Shown: positions 12,080-26,900, counted from the first letter of the stretch. The stretch is 64,000 nt of DNA from Antitrichia curtipendula (GCA_951230915.1 OX579635.1:48236001-48300000); one strand, 5' to 3'. Numbers and translations: made by a program. Notes: generated from the sequence alone by a model not told the origin.

Positions 12080-13229
12080 CACTACAAGGTTAATGGGCCC
12101 GAATTGATTGTATTTTTGACAGAAAAGTGTCCAAAATGACCACCATACCTTTTGGAACTTGGCACTCTGTCAACAAGGTTCATATTGCAATCTCTTCCAA
12201 AATCTTGTCAATTTCTCTGTCACTTTTTGTGTTTACCATGGTGTTTCAAAGAATGAGAAGACAAGTGCTTTATACAAGTGGGGTGGTAGGGATGTAAGAC
12301 AAAACATGTGGGATATCTAGTGGAAGCTCCACCGCTCATAGTTTAGTGAAAATTAAGTAGGAATAATGGTTAAAGTGGAATTTCAGACCTAATTTAAGCA
12401 TAGTAAAATACAAAATTTTAGAAAACTTTGAACTAAGAAAATGTGTTATTTCAAACCAAATTTTATGTCCAAAAATCCGTTTGAGATTTAAAGCTTCCAA
12501 TCAAAAGTTATAGACAAATTTCAGTGAGGGATTGGAAGGGACATTTGTTTTTACAATTTCAAACATCCTCACTAAAATTTGCTTATAACTTTTGATTGGA
12601 AGCTTCAAGTCTCAAACGGATTTTTGGACATAAAATTTGTTTTGAAATACCACATTTTCTTTGTTCAAAGTTTAAGAAAAAAAGTTATTCTACTATGTTA
12701 AAATTAGGTCTAAAATTCCACTTTAATCATTATTCCTAAACTATAAGCGGTGGAGCTCCTAACCCTCATTTACATATCCCATATGGTTTGTCTTACCTCT
12801 TACCAACCCACTTGTATAAACAACTTGTCTGCATACCATTTCTAACTTCAAGGTGAGTTGCATTCGAAGTTGGAGTGTTAATTTAACAAAATAATCTTGA
12901 AAGTAGTGTTTAAAGTTATGGAAGTCTAATTCTAAAATGCATAATGTACTTCTGAAACTTTAATTTATTTTTTAGGTAAAAATGTTTTGGTTGCGAATGT
13001 GGAAAACTGGCAGTCCTTCCTACGTGGCAAAAATTCAAATAATTACAATTTTTTTGGCGAAAAAGTATGATGACGTGTATTTGATGACGTGTGTTTTTGT
13101 CCGAAATGACAGCCGAATTGACATAATCTTGTCAATTAGATGTCTGAATCAAGTACTCCTAATCTACAACACTATTGACAGAATTTTGTCAATTTTTTTG
13201 TCAAATAAGAGACAGTTTCCCTTGTAGTG
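12080..13229. mobile_element. 1.15-kb CACTA element, sibling of 7,246-11,824
   Basis: The ends are CACTACAAGG and CCTTGTAGTG, flanked on both sides by TAG, a perfect 3-bp target duplication. The right end, reverse complemented, continues GGAAACTGTCTCTTATTTG and ATTGACAAAATTCTGTC, closely matching the right terminus at 11,824. Subterminal TTGACA/TGTCAA motifs are repeated near both ends. The centre is a long fold-back (12,253-12,835). There is no transposase; an open frame at 12,982-13,227 overlaps the terminus and is not credible as a gene. Confidence 0.85.
12253..12835. repeat. Long inverted repeat (fold-back), arms about 285 bp
   Basis: The left arm (about 12,253-12,540) and right arm (about 12,552-12,835) are imperfect reverse complements. 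GGTCTGAAATTCCACTTTAA from the left arm's complement matches GGTCTAAAATTCCACTTTAA on the right, and CAAGTGGGGTGGTA pairs with the ACCAACCCACTTG segment. The loop is very short. Transcription through it would give a near-complete hairpin RNA. It lies wholly inside the CACTA element. Confidence 0.85.
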
Positions 13230-13232
13230 TAG

Positions 13233-16200
13233 TGACCTTGTTGTGGTTATTTCCAATCTATATGTTGGTCATCATATCATTTGAATTCATGTGCATTGTT
13301 TACTGCACCAACTTCAGAGTAGAGGCTCTTCTAAGATCAAGGCAATGTACAAAGTTGAAGAGGTGAATCTAATTCTCACTCCCATTTGCTTATTAATATC
13401 AACATTCTGCAACACAAGATTGTCACCATTGGATGAGAACATGATTTTGTTTGTTGGTGCCCCGCTTGTGCTTGTACTATTTGGGGTACTTATTTTTGTT
13501 GATAACACAATGTTTCCCCAAATCTTCCAATTCCTCATTTGGTGGATTTCAACCTTGAAGTGGATTGATGATCCCCAAAGAAAGGTATATGACTATTTGC
13601 TTCAATTCCCACGTATTACACCCATTTGTTTCCTCTAGTGCATACCTTTTAGCTTGCGGTGGCAATAGTGATGTTCAATACAGTGAACTTCATTGCTTTT
13701 TGCGCTTTGAAATAGAACTTTGTAGCTGTATCATCAAATGCAGGAGTGCAGTTGATGGATGAACTATTCTAGTTATGCAAACTCATAACGCAGGGATGAA
13801 TGTCTTGTTATTGAATAGCATGTCACTACCTCTACTTGTCTTATATACTATTATGATGTGAGCTCCTTAATTCTATCATGATAAATGTATTGTGATAGTA
13901 AGTTTTTGTTTTCCACTCAAATAGTTGGCTATTACTGAATCATTCTATTGATTATCAATCCCTTGAAGACCAATGATTCATGGTTTAAAATGATCAATAT
14001 GTCTAATTATATTTGAAAAAGTGAAACTCAAATGTAATTACGTGCAAGCTTATAAGGTTATTTTTGATTGAGTTCTTGATGAACTATAGGTACATTGTAG
14101 CATATCCGGTATTCCTTTTACAACAACATAGTTGCCTTGCTTGCATTGATGCCAATCAGTTCTCTAATAAGAGCATATTGGAAAAATTCAAAGAGACTTG
14201 TGCCAAATACATTGTTGCTGTAATTTACAAAGCTCTTGGCTTAGAACTCCATCTGCCTCTTTGTGCAAATCTTTTTCATTTGCACCATAAAAATTCATAG
14301 CATGAACTATGATCCCTAAACTAGATATACCATCTTTAGCATTGTTTTTGAAGTCATCAAGTTTGTCCAAACCCTAATGAATCCTTGATCTCACCTTCAT
14401 GAAAATAAGATTGTATCAACCTCGCAACACATTTTTGAACTGATTCTAAGATATTTGGCATATGGTACTTCAACTAATGATAAAATTAATACAATTGCCT
14501 AATTAAAACACCCACTTAAATGTGACACCACTAAGTTTGACAAATTAAATTCATATAATATTGACTCAGTGAATGCACATAAGCTCTACATCAAAACTCA
14601 TGTCAATTTTAGGTCATATACCAAAAATATTTGAAACCTTGCAACTTTTGCATATGCTATCAAAATCCCTTTTTCTATGAAAGCGCCATAAAATTACATT
14701 GGTGGTGATGCATGCGTGCAATGCATACGGGAATGTAGGGCTTTTACTTAATTACAGTTGCAAGTGATGGATGCAGGCAAGCTCAAACATGCCCTATGCA
14801 GAAGCAACAACATTGTGCAAATTAAAGATGTTATGTGTAGCTTCTTTAACAAGTGGAGTGAGGGATTGAAATTGATCTGGTGGGTAGCATGTTGTTGAGG
14901 CGCCATTGCAGCCTTTTTGAACCATCTCTATTGTCACACCTTGCAAGCTATACAACAACCAGATACGTCATTGTAGTGACAGGCCACAATGAAGCTTCTA
15001 TTAATGCTATTTCAAAATTGTCTACTTGCAAATTCACAAGGATATATCCCTATTTGCACTTCAAATGTATAGAATTTTTGAAGGTTAGCTAAAAAAAGCT
15101 TGTTCCCACTGGTGCATTATAGAAGAAAATATCCCTCTCTAGGAAGGTTGATGTATAAGACTCAATAATGTCCTACTCTTAAATTGAATAATTAGTTGAA
15201 AGTAGAAGAATTTTCTTAAATTGACAAAAATGAAAAATGGTCTTAGGTAGACAATTCAAAAATCTTATGTGCTTACAATTCTACAAAGCTTTTGAAGTCA
15301 ACATGGAGCTTCAAGTCCTTGTTGTATTGCATAATGATCAAGTTTAAGATCAAAATATACTATAAGATATTACATCTATATTGAAAAATTAACAAAAAAA
15401 ATTTGGTTGGTAATCAAGTAAGGTGGAGCAATACAGTAGAAAGTGAAGAAAATGCAATTGAAACTAGAATTCTGATATAGACCTCAGAGATTGTGATGCT
15501 TTCTCACAATTAAACTTACCAGCTCTACCATGTGCTTTTCGAGTTGTAAGCTTCCAATCTATGATTTTGTTTGGGAAGACAGTCAAAGCGCTTTATACAA
15601 TTGTGAGCCATTTCAAATTTCAAATATAAACAATTTATTAAGTAGTGGTCTAGAATACAAGTCTGACTAAAACACCTAAATGTTATGCAATGACAAGACA
15701 TATTGGAGAATAATGAATAGAATGCACATTTTGCAAGAATTTTGCTCAATGAATTTTTGTTTGAGAATATCTAATGGAACTGTAAGTGTTTGGAATGACT
15801 ATAATTAAAATTAAAGAAGTAATAAAGAAAAAGCATTCCTATACATACGACTAGCTTTGCATATCAATTTGTACTTAGATCTAACTCAAAAATTTCAAAT
15901 AACCAATATTATAATTCAGAAGGTAGAGAGGAGCATGAGGTTTGATAAGTTCTTTAAGGATTCTACCTCTTGCAAAAGTTTCTTGACCTTTCCAATTGAA
16001 CGGCACTTTTTGATGTTGGGAAACAATTGAATTAGGAATGAAAATTCTTACTGGAGCTTAGCATTCCTTCCAAAACTAATGTTGAAGTTGAAGGTTGCAG
16101 AGAATGAAAGGAATGCATTCCGAGGCAATGCTTGTAACCTCTTTTGATTAAATGCCCCTATAAGAGTCTTCTTCTTGCCATGCACTTCAAAAATTGCTTT

Positions 16201-18700
16201 CTCTACCATTGTCCTTTGAGCTGTTTTCTTCATTATCCTCCTTTGCTTGCACTTGTGAATGAACCCCTAATGGTGAATGAAGTACCACTCCTCATGCTCC
16301 TCTTCACTTTTTTCTTAACTTTTTGCATTCATTTTATCAATCTATAACTTCATTCTAAACATCAACCTTATTCTTGCTTACAACAAGTACACGTCCATTC
16401 ATGAGCTCCACAAGCATCAACAAAGTGCAAGCATGTGAGCGCTTTTAATACCTATCCTTGGTATTAAACAAGCACAACCATGTTCTTAATGCTTAGTAGA
16501 AAATTTTCTAAGTGAGTGTCTAGGCATGGTCCATTGTGGCTTCCAAGCAATGAATCTTTCTATTTGCTTATTGGATATAAACTACAAAATAAACCACCTA
16601 AAACTTAAAATGAAATTAATTTTCAGTCATTGTGGTTTTGGAAGCAAGGGTTTATAGTCACAAATTATCAATTTGTAAATTAGAGATCAGATCATGTCAT
16701 TTCCAAAAATATAAAGTTCATTCAATTCCGATGTTTCTAGAGAAAGTTATGATCGGATGAAGTTTAGTTTTTTATAGGGGCAATTTAAACTTAATCCATC
16801 CTTTTCTAACAGCTCTTAAACTCAATTTGACCTTCAATTTTGGCTATGGACTTAAAATAAACTTCCAAATTTGACTTTGGATGGATAGAAACTTCACAAG
16901 TTCATCCAAATTTCATTTTAAATTTCATTCTTTAATATCTTGCTCATTTTTAATCTGTTTTTTAAGTGTCATACATTTTTAGAAATCTCTGGAAATCTCT
17001 AGAAATCCTCTAGAAATATCTAAAAATAAACTTGAAGTAAAGACTATTTCTAGAGGTCTGAATCAAAATTGGAACTTCTACTGTCATCACAAAGTTTACA
17101 ACCTTACAATTTGTCAACAATTTTCATGTGGTTTGGTTGTTTTATGGATTCACATGTTAATTTAACAGTTATCGCATCGTTATGACGCATTACTACACAA
17201 TTTACTGCATTGTTACGATGCATCATTAGATACAAGGTAAACAATAATCAGGGTTAACGTACATTACAATATTTGAATTTTGATTATTCAATACAATTTA
17301 TTCAACTTTTGAACCATTGGCAATCATCTGATGTTGCAGCACAAAGTGAGCGACTGTAGGGAAAAAAACACTCCTTAAGTGAATTTAAATGTTACTGTGG
17401 GTTCTTTATAGCTGCTCTAAAGCGGCCTTCTGGAGGCCTAAGATTTTTTGTAATGCATTGGTCCGTTTTGAGTTTGTGTCATCTATAAGCTAATAATTAG
17501 AGTTTCTACTATTTCTCGGAATTAATTAAGTAACCAAAGTCTATCTTTGAAAATTGACTTAGCAATCTTAGTAGGGGTCCTTTAGACCATTTTAGCTATA
17601 TTGTATTGTGTCACATGCATGGTAGGTTTTAATGATTTGGGCTCTATTTACTAAATATTCACAATTTCTACAACTTCTCAATTTTTAGCCTATTTAACAT
17701 GTGGAGTTTTGGATTATTTAGGATACAACACTCTATTTTGAACCAAATACCATATTGGCATGTAACATATCTAATTTGGTTTAATAAATCTTTTTGAATC
17801 TTTTTGCATAATAAATTTAACTCAAACTATAAAAATAAAATAAAATAATGAGTCCCAAATGATGAATTGGGAACTCACATAGTCCAAATTTGATTTGTGG
17901 TTGCATCATGCACCTTTTGTCTATCATAGCACTTTTGATGAATGCAAACCTCCATCAAATTCTCATTGTTTGTGCCATTAAAAAAATTCTCATTTAGATA
18001 TTGTTAGTTGTACTTTACAATATGTTCCTTCTCACTAAACGATGCTCTTGTCCTAAAATATAATGGCAAGCAAGGAAGAACGTATTGTAAAGTACCAACA
18101 ACAATATCAAACGAGAAATTCTTGATGTTTTTTTGAATTTATCAAGGATGCATGAATACATGATGTAGCAAATCAAATCTAGGAATGTACCCCTTCTCCC
18201 TTGCCATTGCACTTTTTGGTAGGAACTTCCGTGTCAATTTCTTTTCCAATTGGAGAATCTCCTTTGAGGGTCCATTTAATCCTTGTGATACTACAACTTT
18301 GAGAGCATCTGTCATATGTGTTTTGGTCATATTTGTGTGATAGTAATGTTGTATGGATACAATTGGGACAACCACCAATCTTTCTTCTTATTTAGCGTTG
18401 TATTGTTTTTGCGCTTTTGGGCTAGCCAACATTTTAGGTCATCAATGAACTTTCAAGCAAGACCATTAAATATAAGCCCTCTTGTGAAAAATTAAAATGG
18501 ACGTGACAAGATGTACCAAAGGACAATGGACTAGAGAGAAGGAAGAGAGTCTGTTGCATGTAGAAAAAAATAACTCAACAAAAGCTAGCCCAACACCAAA
18601 CCATCCCTAGCATAGTCTTTTGCAAGTCGATTTAGTATCAATCTTATTGCAACAACAAGGTAAACTTCTCACCTCTATAGTTCCTTTTAGCAAAAATGAA
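13233..18700. other. AT-rich intergenic stretch, no gene recognised
   Basis: The longest frames (for example 13,291-13,638 on + and 14,188-14,370 on -) match no family I recognise and have no consistent neighbouring exons. Local composition stays near that of the surrounding repeat DNA. Old transposon debris is likely, but no termini were identified. Confidence 0.35.
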
Positions 18701-18739
18701 ACTAGAAAATCTCTGCTGAAATTAGTGATAAAATCACAC

Positions 18740-20909
18740 CCAACTAAACCGTGATGCTTCATTTTGGACATTCACTAAAATTCCTAAAAGATCTTGATAT
18801 GTTTTTTTGTTTTTTTTGAACAAATGGGAGACCCATTGCATTAAAAAACAACAAGAGAACAATGGCGAAGCCATGACAGCTGGACAATAGAAACAAAACA
18901 AAACAGAAAGCAACCCTAGAGTCACCAACTAAACGAAAGAGAACTCTGGAGGTCGCACCCTGTTCCCGTAAATCTCCTTATCTCCTCTACTGCTAGCCAG
19001 GATCGAAGACTGGAGCTAAACTCTCTCAGACTTCGTATTCATATGTCGATATGTTTTCAGCACAACCGCTAAAGCAAGTCATTGACCTTGCTCTCAATGG
19101 CGATCCTTGAAACCAACTTCTCAGTCCCTCCAAATCTTCGCTTCTCTCTTAGTGAACAGATCAACAAACGAAATCGTCAGCTAAAAACTTCTGCTGTGCT
19201 TCTACTCGATCAGTGACCATTTGATTCAAGCTTTTGCTTTGCTATGCTTGATTCAAAAGAAGGTGATAATTTCGATCAAAGTCCACAAAATGCAACCGCC
19301 ATGTGCAGTCACACAATAACTTAATGACCTCTGTGGTTTCTTTTGGACGAAGCTGAACTGCTCGACCACAACTCATAGTGAGTTTTACTCAAGCTGTCCT
19401 TTCGTCTTCACCTTGAGCACGGCATCCATACATGCATAATTAAATATTCATCCACATCCACATCTACAACTGAAGCCTTCATCCAGCCGTGTGGGCGTAA
19501 TCATCCATCTGTTGTCTTTTTTTTTCCCGCTCCGGGGGATTGCGGACACAAGAGCTTCAGTTGGTTCAACTTGGAAGGAAAGCTTCGAGTTGAAAGTTGA
19601 AACCACTCGGAGGAGTCGGAGCCCCGTGATGGTCATGGCCTGTCGCTTTAACTTAGTGTGAAATCAGTGGTGTCGTACAGCAACTTAGATATACATGGCA
19701 TGCTACACTCAACTTCTTTTGGTGCAGAATTGAAAGATTCAGACCACTGGAGCTGCTCGATCCAGTTTATTTACATCTCTGTTGGTCTGCGCTTTCTTGC
19801 TGTTAATTGTGACAACGATGGCCCGCTGAGGTAATCTTGAAGCAATCTTGTTCTTTTCATGGTCAGAGAATATCGTAGAAGAATCCATGATATTAGTCCT
19901 TAGCCGTTGTTGGATTTGTAGTGAACACCAGCGTCAATTGCAAATGTTCGATAAATTGGACTTCACAATGTTCACAGGAGCCTGCATGATGCAAATTGAG
20001 TTTGTCGCTGCGACTAATTTCGCTGGTGCGAAGACTTATTGCTATGTTTCTTTGCTTCCGTAATGGTTAACGAGGATTTTTTCTCTATAGTATTTGTTTT
20101 ATTCTGTCTTGTAAAGACACCAGTCCTGTATCTGCCGACGAATAATGGAGAAGAAAAGTTATCACGTTCCATACTTCCATTTCATTTTCTTTACTAACGG
20201 AATGGTGTACTTATACTACTCGGTTGTCCCACCAACGGCGACTTCTTGTTTGGATCTCTTACGGCTTCGATTGTCAGTACTTTCTTTTAGGGCTCCTAAT
20301 TATTTGCTAGACACAAGCTAGGGTAATCTTGTTTCTTTTCCCGCTTTCACATTTATATTGCTGTCCGAACATATCCGCAGGTAGTCAGGAACTCGCGACC
20401 TAGGTAATCGGACACCGGAGGCCGCTTTCTTTCTTGATTGTTTTTTGATTCCATATAATAGAGTGGAACAGGGGGACGATTTTGCGATCGACTGCATTTT
20501 TGGAGTGTAGCTGCATTGCAACAGAAGGCCTGAAGGATTTCGCAGTTTTGAATAAGTTACTTAAGAGAGTTAGGTGTCTTAATTTCGCTTAAACCAAATC
20601 TGCGATGTTGCAATGGATGGGAGGTGCCCGGCGTAAAATGAAAGCAGTAAGCCCCTGGCAAAAAATTTTGTTGCTCTTCGACTGTTTCACAGCTGCGAGT
20701 CCTTTACAATGTCACGTTCGCTAGCTATCTGTACTGTTTGAATTTCAAGGTTTTGTATCTGCACTAATTCGGAAGCTTTTGTATGGCGTTGCTTCTGCTG
20801 GGAATCTGCACTTAAGGCCAAAAACGAAAAATTAAAGAGGTGAGCCTCCTTAATTCTCACTAAATTTATTGAGTCTTTCAACCTCCATCATTTCAATAAA
20901 TGGCATGCA
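18740..20909. other. Upstream region of the HEIP1-like gene
   Basis: Base composition becomes more GC-rich from about 18,950, marking the start of a gene island. The stretch has no frame I recognise. Parts may be 5' untranslated exons and promoter of the gene whose first supported coding exon begins at 20,910. CAG/GTAAG-like sites occur but cannot be assigned without transcripts. No TATA box or other element was pinned down. Confidence 0.35.
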
Positions 20910-23900
20910 ATGAACTGCAAGGTCGTTTTGGCGTACAGGCAACAGGAATATTTCGATCATCGCAAAGAGAAGCAGAGGAAAACGGAACTTGGAGAAGAAT
21001 CTGGACAGGTGCACTCACTTGCTGATTACATTCGTCAGAATCTACACGGGGGTGAATCGCTCGACATCCTTGGCCTACGGAGTTTAAATCCTAGTCCGGT
21101 CGTCGATGTCAGTAGGGCAGCAGACTCCGACGCCAGTCTCCCCGATTCTGCTGCTGGTTTGTCTTCACCTTTTAAAGCAATGTATACAAAATGTATTCAC
21201 TCCGCGTCCTTGATTGCTCTGCAAGTGTTTAATCCGAAGAATCGCATCTCGTGCTCTCGACATTCGTTGGCAATAAAACCGGAAATTTTAGCCAGGATTT
21301 AATAAACTCCTGAGAGCAAAGGAAGTTTGTTTATGATGTTGACATTTTACAGTTGCGTTAAAGCCAAATTTGGGAGATTCTGGAGGTGTAACCCCCGCAA
21401 CTTCAAACGGAAGCGCATACTCTGCTGGTACCTTAAAGGGGGATGCTCTAGACATCTCCCTTCAGCAGCCTGGTACACTTATCCATCCGTCTAACGCGAG
21501 TCTTGAAGTCTATTTGATGTTCAGAGAATGTTCAAATAGTATATACTTGTCCTGTTTAGACCTGAATTACCACAATTGATTGTACTGTTTAAACGTCATT
21601 TTCATATCATCCATCTAGTTATAGTACCATTCACTAGCTGACTGCAAACTTATGAGAGTGAGAATATATCACTGCCCTACTTGTACCGTGATGAAATACT
21701 GAGACCGCGTTCTGGGAGCATGTTTCTATGGATGCAGAGTGCAAGACAAATAGTCGCGGCACCTGTCGGGAACCAGAGCAAGAGATAAAGTGCGTAATTT
21801 CTCAACTTCCAACTACTTCATTGTGCAGGTTAAGATTTGACAGAAATTTGGGATCTTCTTCAGAAGTTTTGGTGTACACATTGTTTGATTTCGATCGATA
21901 AATTTAGATCCCGCAGGCCACGTGCTCAAAGGACACCAAGAGTTGCTGCTCAACAGTGTGTTGAGAAACTTGTTGATCGGAACATGGAGATTCTTTTAAC
22001 TGGAAAGAGAAGAAACCCTATCCATGTTGGAAACCTGCAAACGAAGAAAGTAGCATCGACTCCTCGTAAGTTCCCCAAAATATTGAAGTATGGGTCCTTC
22101 GCATGATTTGCTTCTTTCGTTTTTGAATGGAAACAATCAACTCTAGCTCAATTTAAGTTTTTCTCCAGGCTGTGTACGACTTTATTGTGAATTCAGATCG
22201 AATACAAGGTATTTTTATCTTAGCCATAGCCGTCCAATCGATTGATATCTGGATATCCCCTGTTCTGGATGGAGATGCGCTCGGTTAACATTCCTTTGTA
22301 TTATTTAGCAGATACTTATAATCTACTAGGGGTGTTCACGGAGGTATTTACATCAGACAATGCTCGAAAATACAGTGGAACATGAAACACGATTGCTTCT
22401 TTCGAATAATTTTTGAGGCAGGATTGAAGCTTTTGGATATTATCAGTGATGAAAATAAAGATGAAGATCGAGGCAAAAAAAGATTGCCGACGGAATCGTA
22501 TGCTATCTTCTCTCAAGACGGTGAGATTGGTTGAAGCAAAGATTTTCTTCAGATATGCCCTTGTCTCTAGTCTAATTTTAATCTCTACTTTTGTTTATTT
22601 TTGGAGGTTGATAATTTTTATTATACTTGAGTTTAAGGGGTCTTATTATAAACTTGGAATTGGTGGGGATTCAGGATGGACCTTTCATGCAGTGTAGCTG
22701 TACTAACTCTCAAGTTTAATATGATACTTATTTAATCATTCCTCTGGCCGTAACGGTAGCTGAATTCTCTGTCTGCAGGAAACGACGCTATCGAAGAAAA
22801 TATGTTTGATCGAGGTGCTCTACATCCACAAGAAACATCTCTTGATTCTGACAGGTGATCAGGAGAAGAGTAAATCAGTGCAAGTGTAAATCAGCTCAAG
22901 TCTTTGTGCTTTCAAGTAGGACATGGTTCATTTCTGTAGCACATGTTAAATGACCCACATCTTAGTTTTGTCATCTATTCTTTCAAAACAGCGAACTCGA
23001 TTTTCAAGTGGTGAATACCTTGGTATGATCGTTGGAGTGAAGGGTTTTGCATCATTTCACAGTTCTGAAGTTAAAATTATGGTACACTTCTAGATTCTGA
23101 TGAAGTCATGATGTGATATCAGTGTCGCGGATTGGGGTGGCACAGAGCACCTCCAATCTTCATCGTTGCAGTTGAAGAACTCTTACAACTCTTGCAATGA
23201 AACTCTTGTTACTGGAACTACTAATCTCTTGAGCAAATTCTTGTCGACCCAGAAATTGAAGGTGATATGATGACGAACATCTGATAAATTGACAGCACAT
23301 ATCTTGTCACATATATCTAATCGAGTAAAGTTGAAATGCTTATCATTTTTTGCAGCAGCTGTAGTGGATATGTGTAATAAAGGTAAGTTGAAATAATAAT
23401 GGACTCATCCGTGATTTTCTGCATCATGTGCAGAGTTTCAAGGGTCAGAGTTCGCGTCAGCCGCTACAACAGAACGTGACCAAAGATAATCGTTTAGGAA
23501 CACAATCCATTGTAAATTCTCTCAGAGTTACTCATAACGAGGGCCACGATCTTTATCTCTCTGATCCTACTTTCAACACGACAAAGGGCAAGGCCAAGGT
23601 TCCTCGAAAAATGAATTTCTCCAAATCTTTATTGGACAGGGAGTATTTCCACGTGAAGCAAGAACCTATCAATATCTATGATCACCAAGTGACGCATGAT
23701 TATCCTTTCTTGAGTGACCTGAGTTTCGACTGGAGCGCTTTCAAAGTCGATAGCAATTTTTTCGATCCGGAAAAAGCTTCCTACAGCCCTGGAAATGATT
23801 CGATCACTTGGAATAACGACATTTCATTGACACTTCCGAATTTCAAGAGAGAGTTTCGTAATCTTGACCATTTCTGGCCAATTCAGGTCCCGAGTTGTGA

Positions 23901-26900
23901 CAGATCACAATATAGTTCACGCCAATTCGGAACCTGTGATAAATTTCAGGACATGATTGAGGACTTTTATCCTAGTCTTGAATATAGACAAATCTCTGAT
24001 GTGAAATTCGACAAATTTCTGTTGCCGATGGACGGCCTTGAGGTAGAGAGACAGCATGTTGAAGCGGATTTCTCCTCACGTGATGATTTTTCTTCAAGAC
24101 GAAGGACTAATCGGAGGAATTTTGAGAAAGAAACTCTTGATAGGAACGACGATCGACGCAAGAAATTTGCGTTTTCTGAGGAGTGGAAATGCGATCTTTC
24201 TGCGACATGGGATGTTCCGTGGCATCAGGTAAGCTGTAAATCGAAATTAATTTAGCACGGGTTGTTGATAGTGTTGCACAGCATCAAAATCGTTAACAAT
24301 ATACACGACAATGACACTTTTCAAGGCGGGCGTCTTGAGACCTTAATCTGCAGCAATCCCGTTTAAGAGCTTTCTGAAACTGTCACAATTTTGGCGCTCT
24401 GAATCGAGCCGATATAACGAAAGTGACCTTGTACGCAATGAAGAGCATTGGATGATGTCCCAATGCCGTGTTATTCCCTCTTCAATTTCAAATATTGGTC
24501 AGTCTCCGTCATCATCATTTGACTGTGCTCGCACATGCATGTGGGAGGTATCATTCTTACATTTCGTCGAAAGAGATTTAAAAGTTCGGAGTTATTGTGC
24601 AGGATCAATATTCTCCTGCACATTCAGGAGGAGATTCAGACCAAACGCATAACCTTAATGGTTCTAACTCCTGGTCTCAGACGGTAGATGGAGGGACAGC
24701 AGATCGTTTGTACGTGTATACTCCTCAAGAGTTTCGGAGTCCTAAAACTACCCGTCGCTTTGGGCTTTTTTGAAAATCATTTGAAAGCTTCGAGTGTACC
24801 TCACTGAGCACATTTAGAGTAGCTTAAGGTGATCTGGTGAAGAATTCCACGAAGGATTAAACTCCATTTCATGATGCATCCTGGGTGACCACTCACACAT
24901 TATTGTGCATGTGCAGCTCGGACTATCTGGACAGCGACATGGATGTCATGCAAGGTACCCTCCTAACGACAAGATCTTAGAAAAGAATTACTGCCATCGT
25001 ATTCTCATCAAAGAACACATGTATAACTCCGTCATTGTTTCTGGTTTCTCGCTTTCAACAAGTCAACTTTGAACTTTATAATGCATTGATGCCTTCTTAG
25101 GATTTTATCATGGCAAATTGTCCGTATAACATGCTAACTTCGCACTGTGAATCAGTTGTTAATCTGAGTATTGCATTTGATCTGGCAGAATTTTGAAGTA
25201 CTGTCTACTCGTTTATCATCTCATAGTGGTTCCTGCCTGACTCAAATACTTTATGGATAAACGCGTTCCCAAGTACTTAAGCTAGATAGAAATGAATGAA
25301 AGTGACTCCCCGAATGACTCATATATTTTGTTCTGCATATATTAATAATTGTCTCTGTCCTTAACTGCACAGGAGTATTTCTTCCTAGTGAAATGCAGGC
25401 GACCAGTGCACCTGAAACTTTTCAAGATCTAATGCCGCTTCTCTTACCTCCAAGTAAAAATGGTGACGAGGATTTCATCATTGTCTGTTTCCCTGACAAT
25501 GAGGATTGCCCAACCGTAGATGCGAATTCTTTCCAACTTCCGATTCTGCCGACCAGTTTCCCTTTGCTGGAGCTCAGCACTGAAAAATCGTCTTCAGGAA
25601 TGGATCACGATATCAATGCCTTTTCGTATGAAACTCATTTCAACCGGTACTGTTATTTATCTCTTGTCTGTTGCGGCTAAAATTATATTGATACAGAGGA
25701 TGCAGTAAATGAAACCCAGTGTACAGACCCTGGTCCTATTTGAAAAGAGATGAGGGGGGGAAGTTTGTTGCAACATGATGCAACAAAATCAATTATCTTA
25801 ACTTCCCCCCCTCATCTCTCTTACGGTTACTAAGTCCTTCTACATCTCGTTTCGCGACTCAACAATGGCAACGTAATTCTTGACCATTCATAAAGAGATT
25901 CAGAGTCTTCAATGAGACTAGCAGGTATAACTGTTGTTACAATGAATAAAAATGTTCATGAATTTGAGATTATCGTCAAGAAGTCGAGACTGCTGTTTGT
26001 GGACAAAACATTTCGTGATCATTGTGCAGGATCTCTCAAGAAACCGATGATTTCCGTGATTCTAGAAAAGACATCACATCAGGTGTAGTAAACCCTAATT
26101 TCTGAACCCTAAACCTTAGACCCTAAAACTAAACTAAACTAACTCCACTTGACCAATCAAATCCTTCCGGCCTCCTCTGCAAACATATGATGTAAAGTGG
26201 TGTACGAAGATCCTCTCGCCGGGTCCCAATAAACAGGCAGGAAAAAAAATGACATCACTTTGTTTTCAGCTGCAGCTAATCTTTCGTATTTAACGTATTA
26301 TGATATTATGATGCGGAAATTTATGGTGTGCAGTAGAGGCGACCACTTCAACACATAAGTTAACTACTGCGCGGGAAAGTTCGACTTGCGATAGGATTCT
26401 AACAAGTAGTCCCCAATCTCAACTGGATTATCCTCTCCTTCCGTATTCGGCCAGCAGCTTTGGAAAGGGTACTGAAGTCATGGCATGGCATTCAAGAGAA
26501 CCTCAGCGTGAAGCATGTTCAGAATTGCAATCATTTCCAACGACTAGGAGATCGTTTTCAAATTTTCTGGCGAAAGATGGGGAGACATTTGAAGGTGGTT
26601 TGGAGCCTCATATCTATAGTAATGACAGAGTAGATCAATGCCTTTCTTCTAACGTTCTATACAGCCATGCTTCAAGGCACGAAATGACGCACAATATCGA
26701 GGAAAACTCGGTGCAAGTGTGCACCTCTGTAAGAAAACCACTGGAGGACTTAAATGGTATGAGCACAACGGAAGCTGAACGTATGTCACAGAAGCAGCTA
26801 TGGATAGAGGATGGAGTTGCACATGATACTGATTTCCGAGGGTCTTTCTCTAGTCAGGAAGAGTGCTCACCAGCAAGTCAGCTTAAGACGGTCCAGACTG

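Noticed and set aside
12982..13227. 81-codon plus-strand frame in the CACTA element
   Set aside because: It runs into the terminal inverted repeat and subterminal motifs and matches no transposase.
13314..13538. A minus-strand frame with NGDNLVLQN, slightly like a bulb-type lectin domain
   Set aside because: The likeness is confined to one low-information phrase; no QxDxNxVxY motif or further exon was seen.
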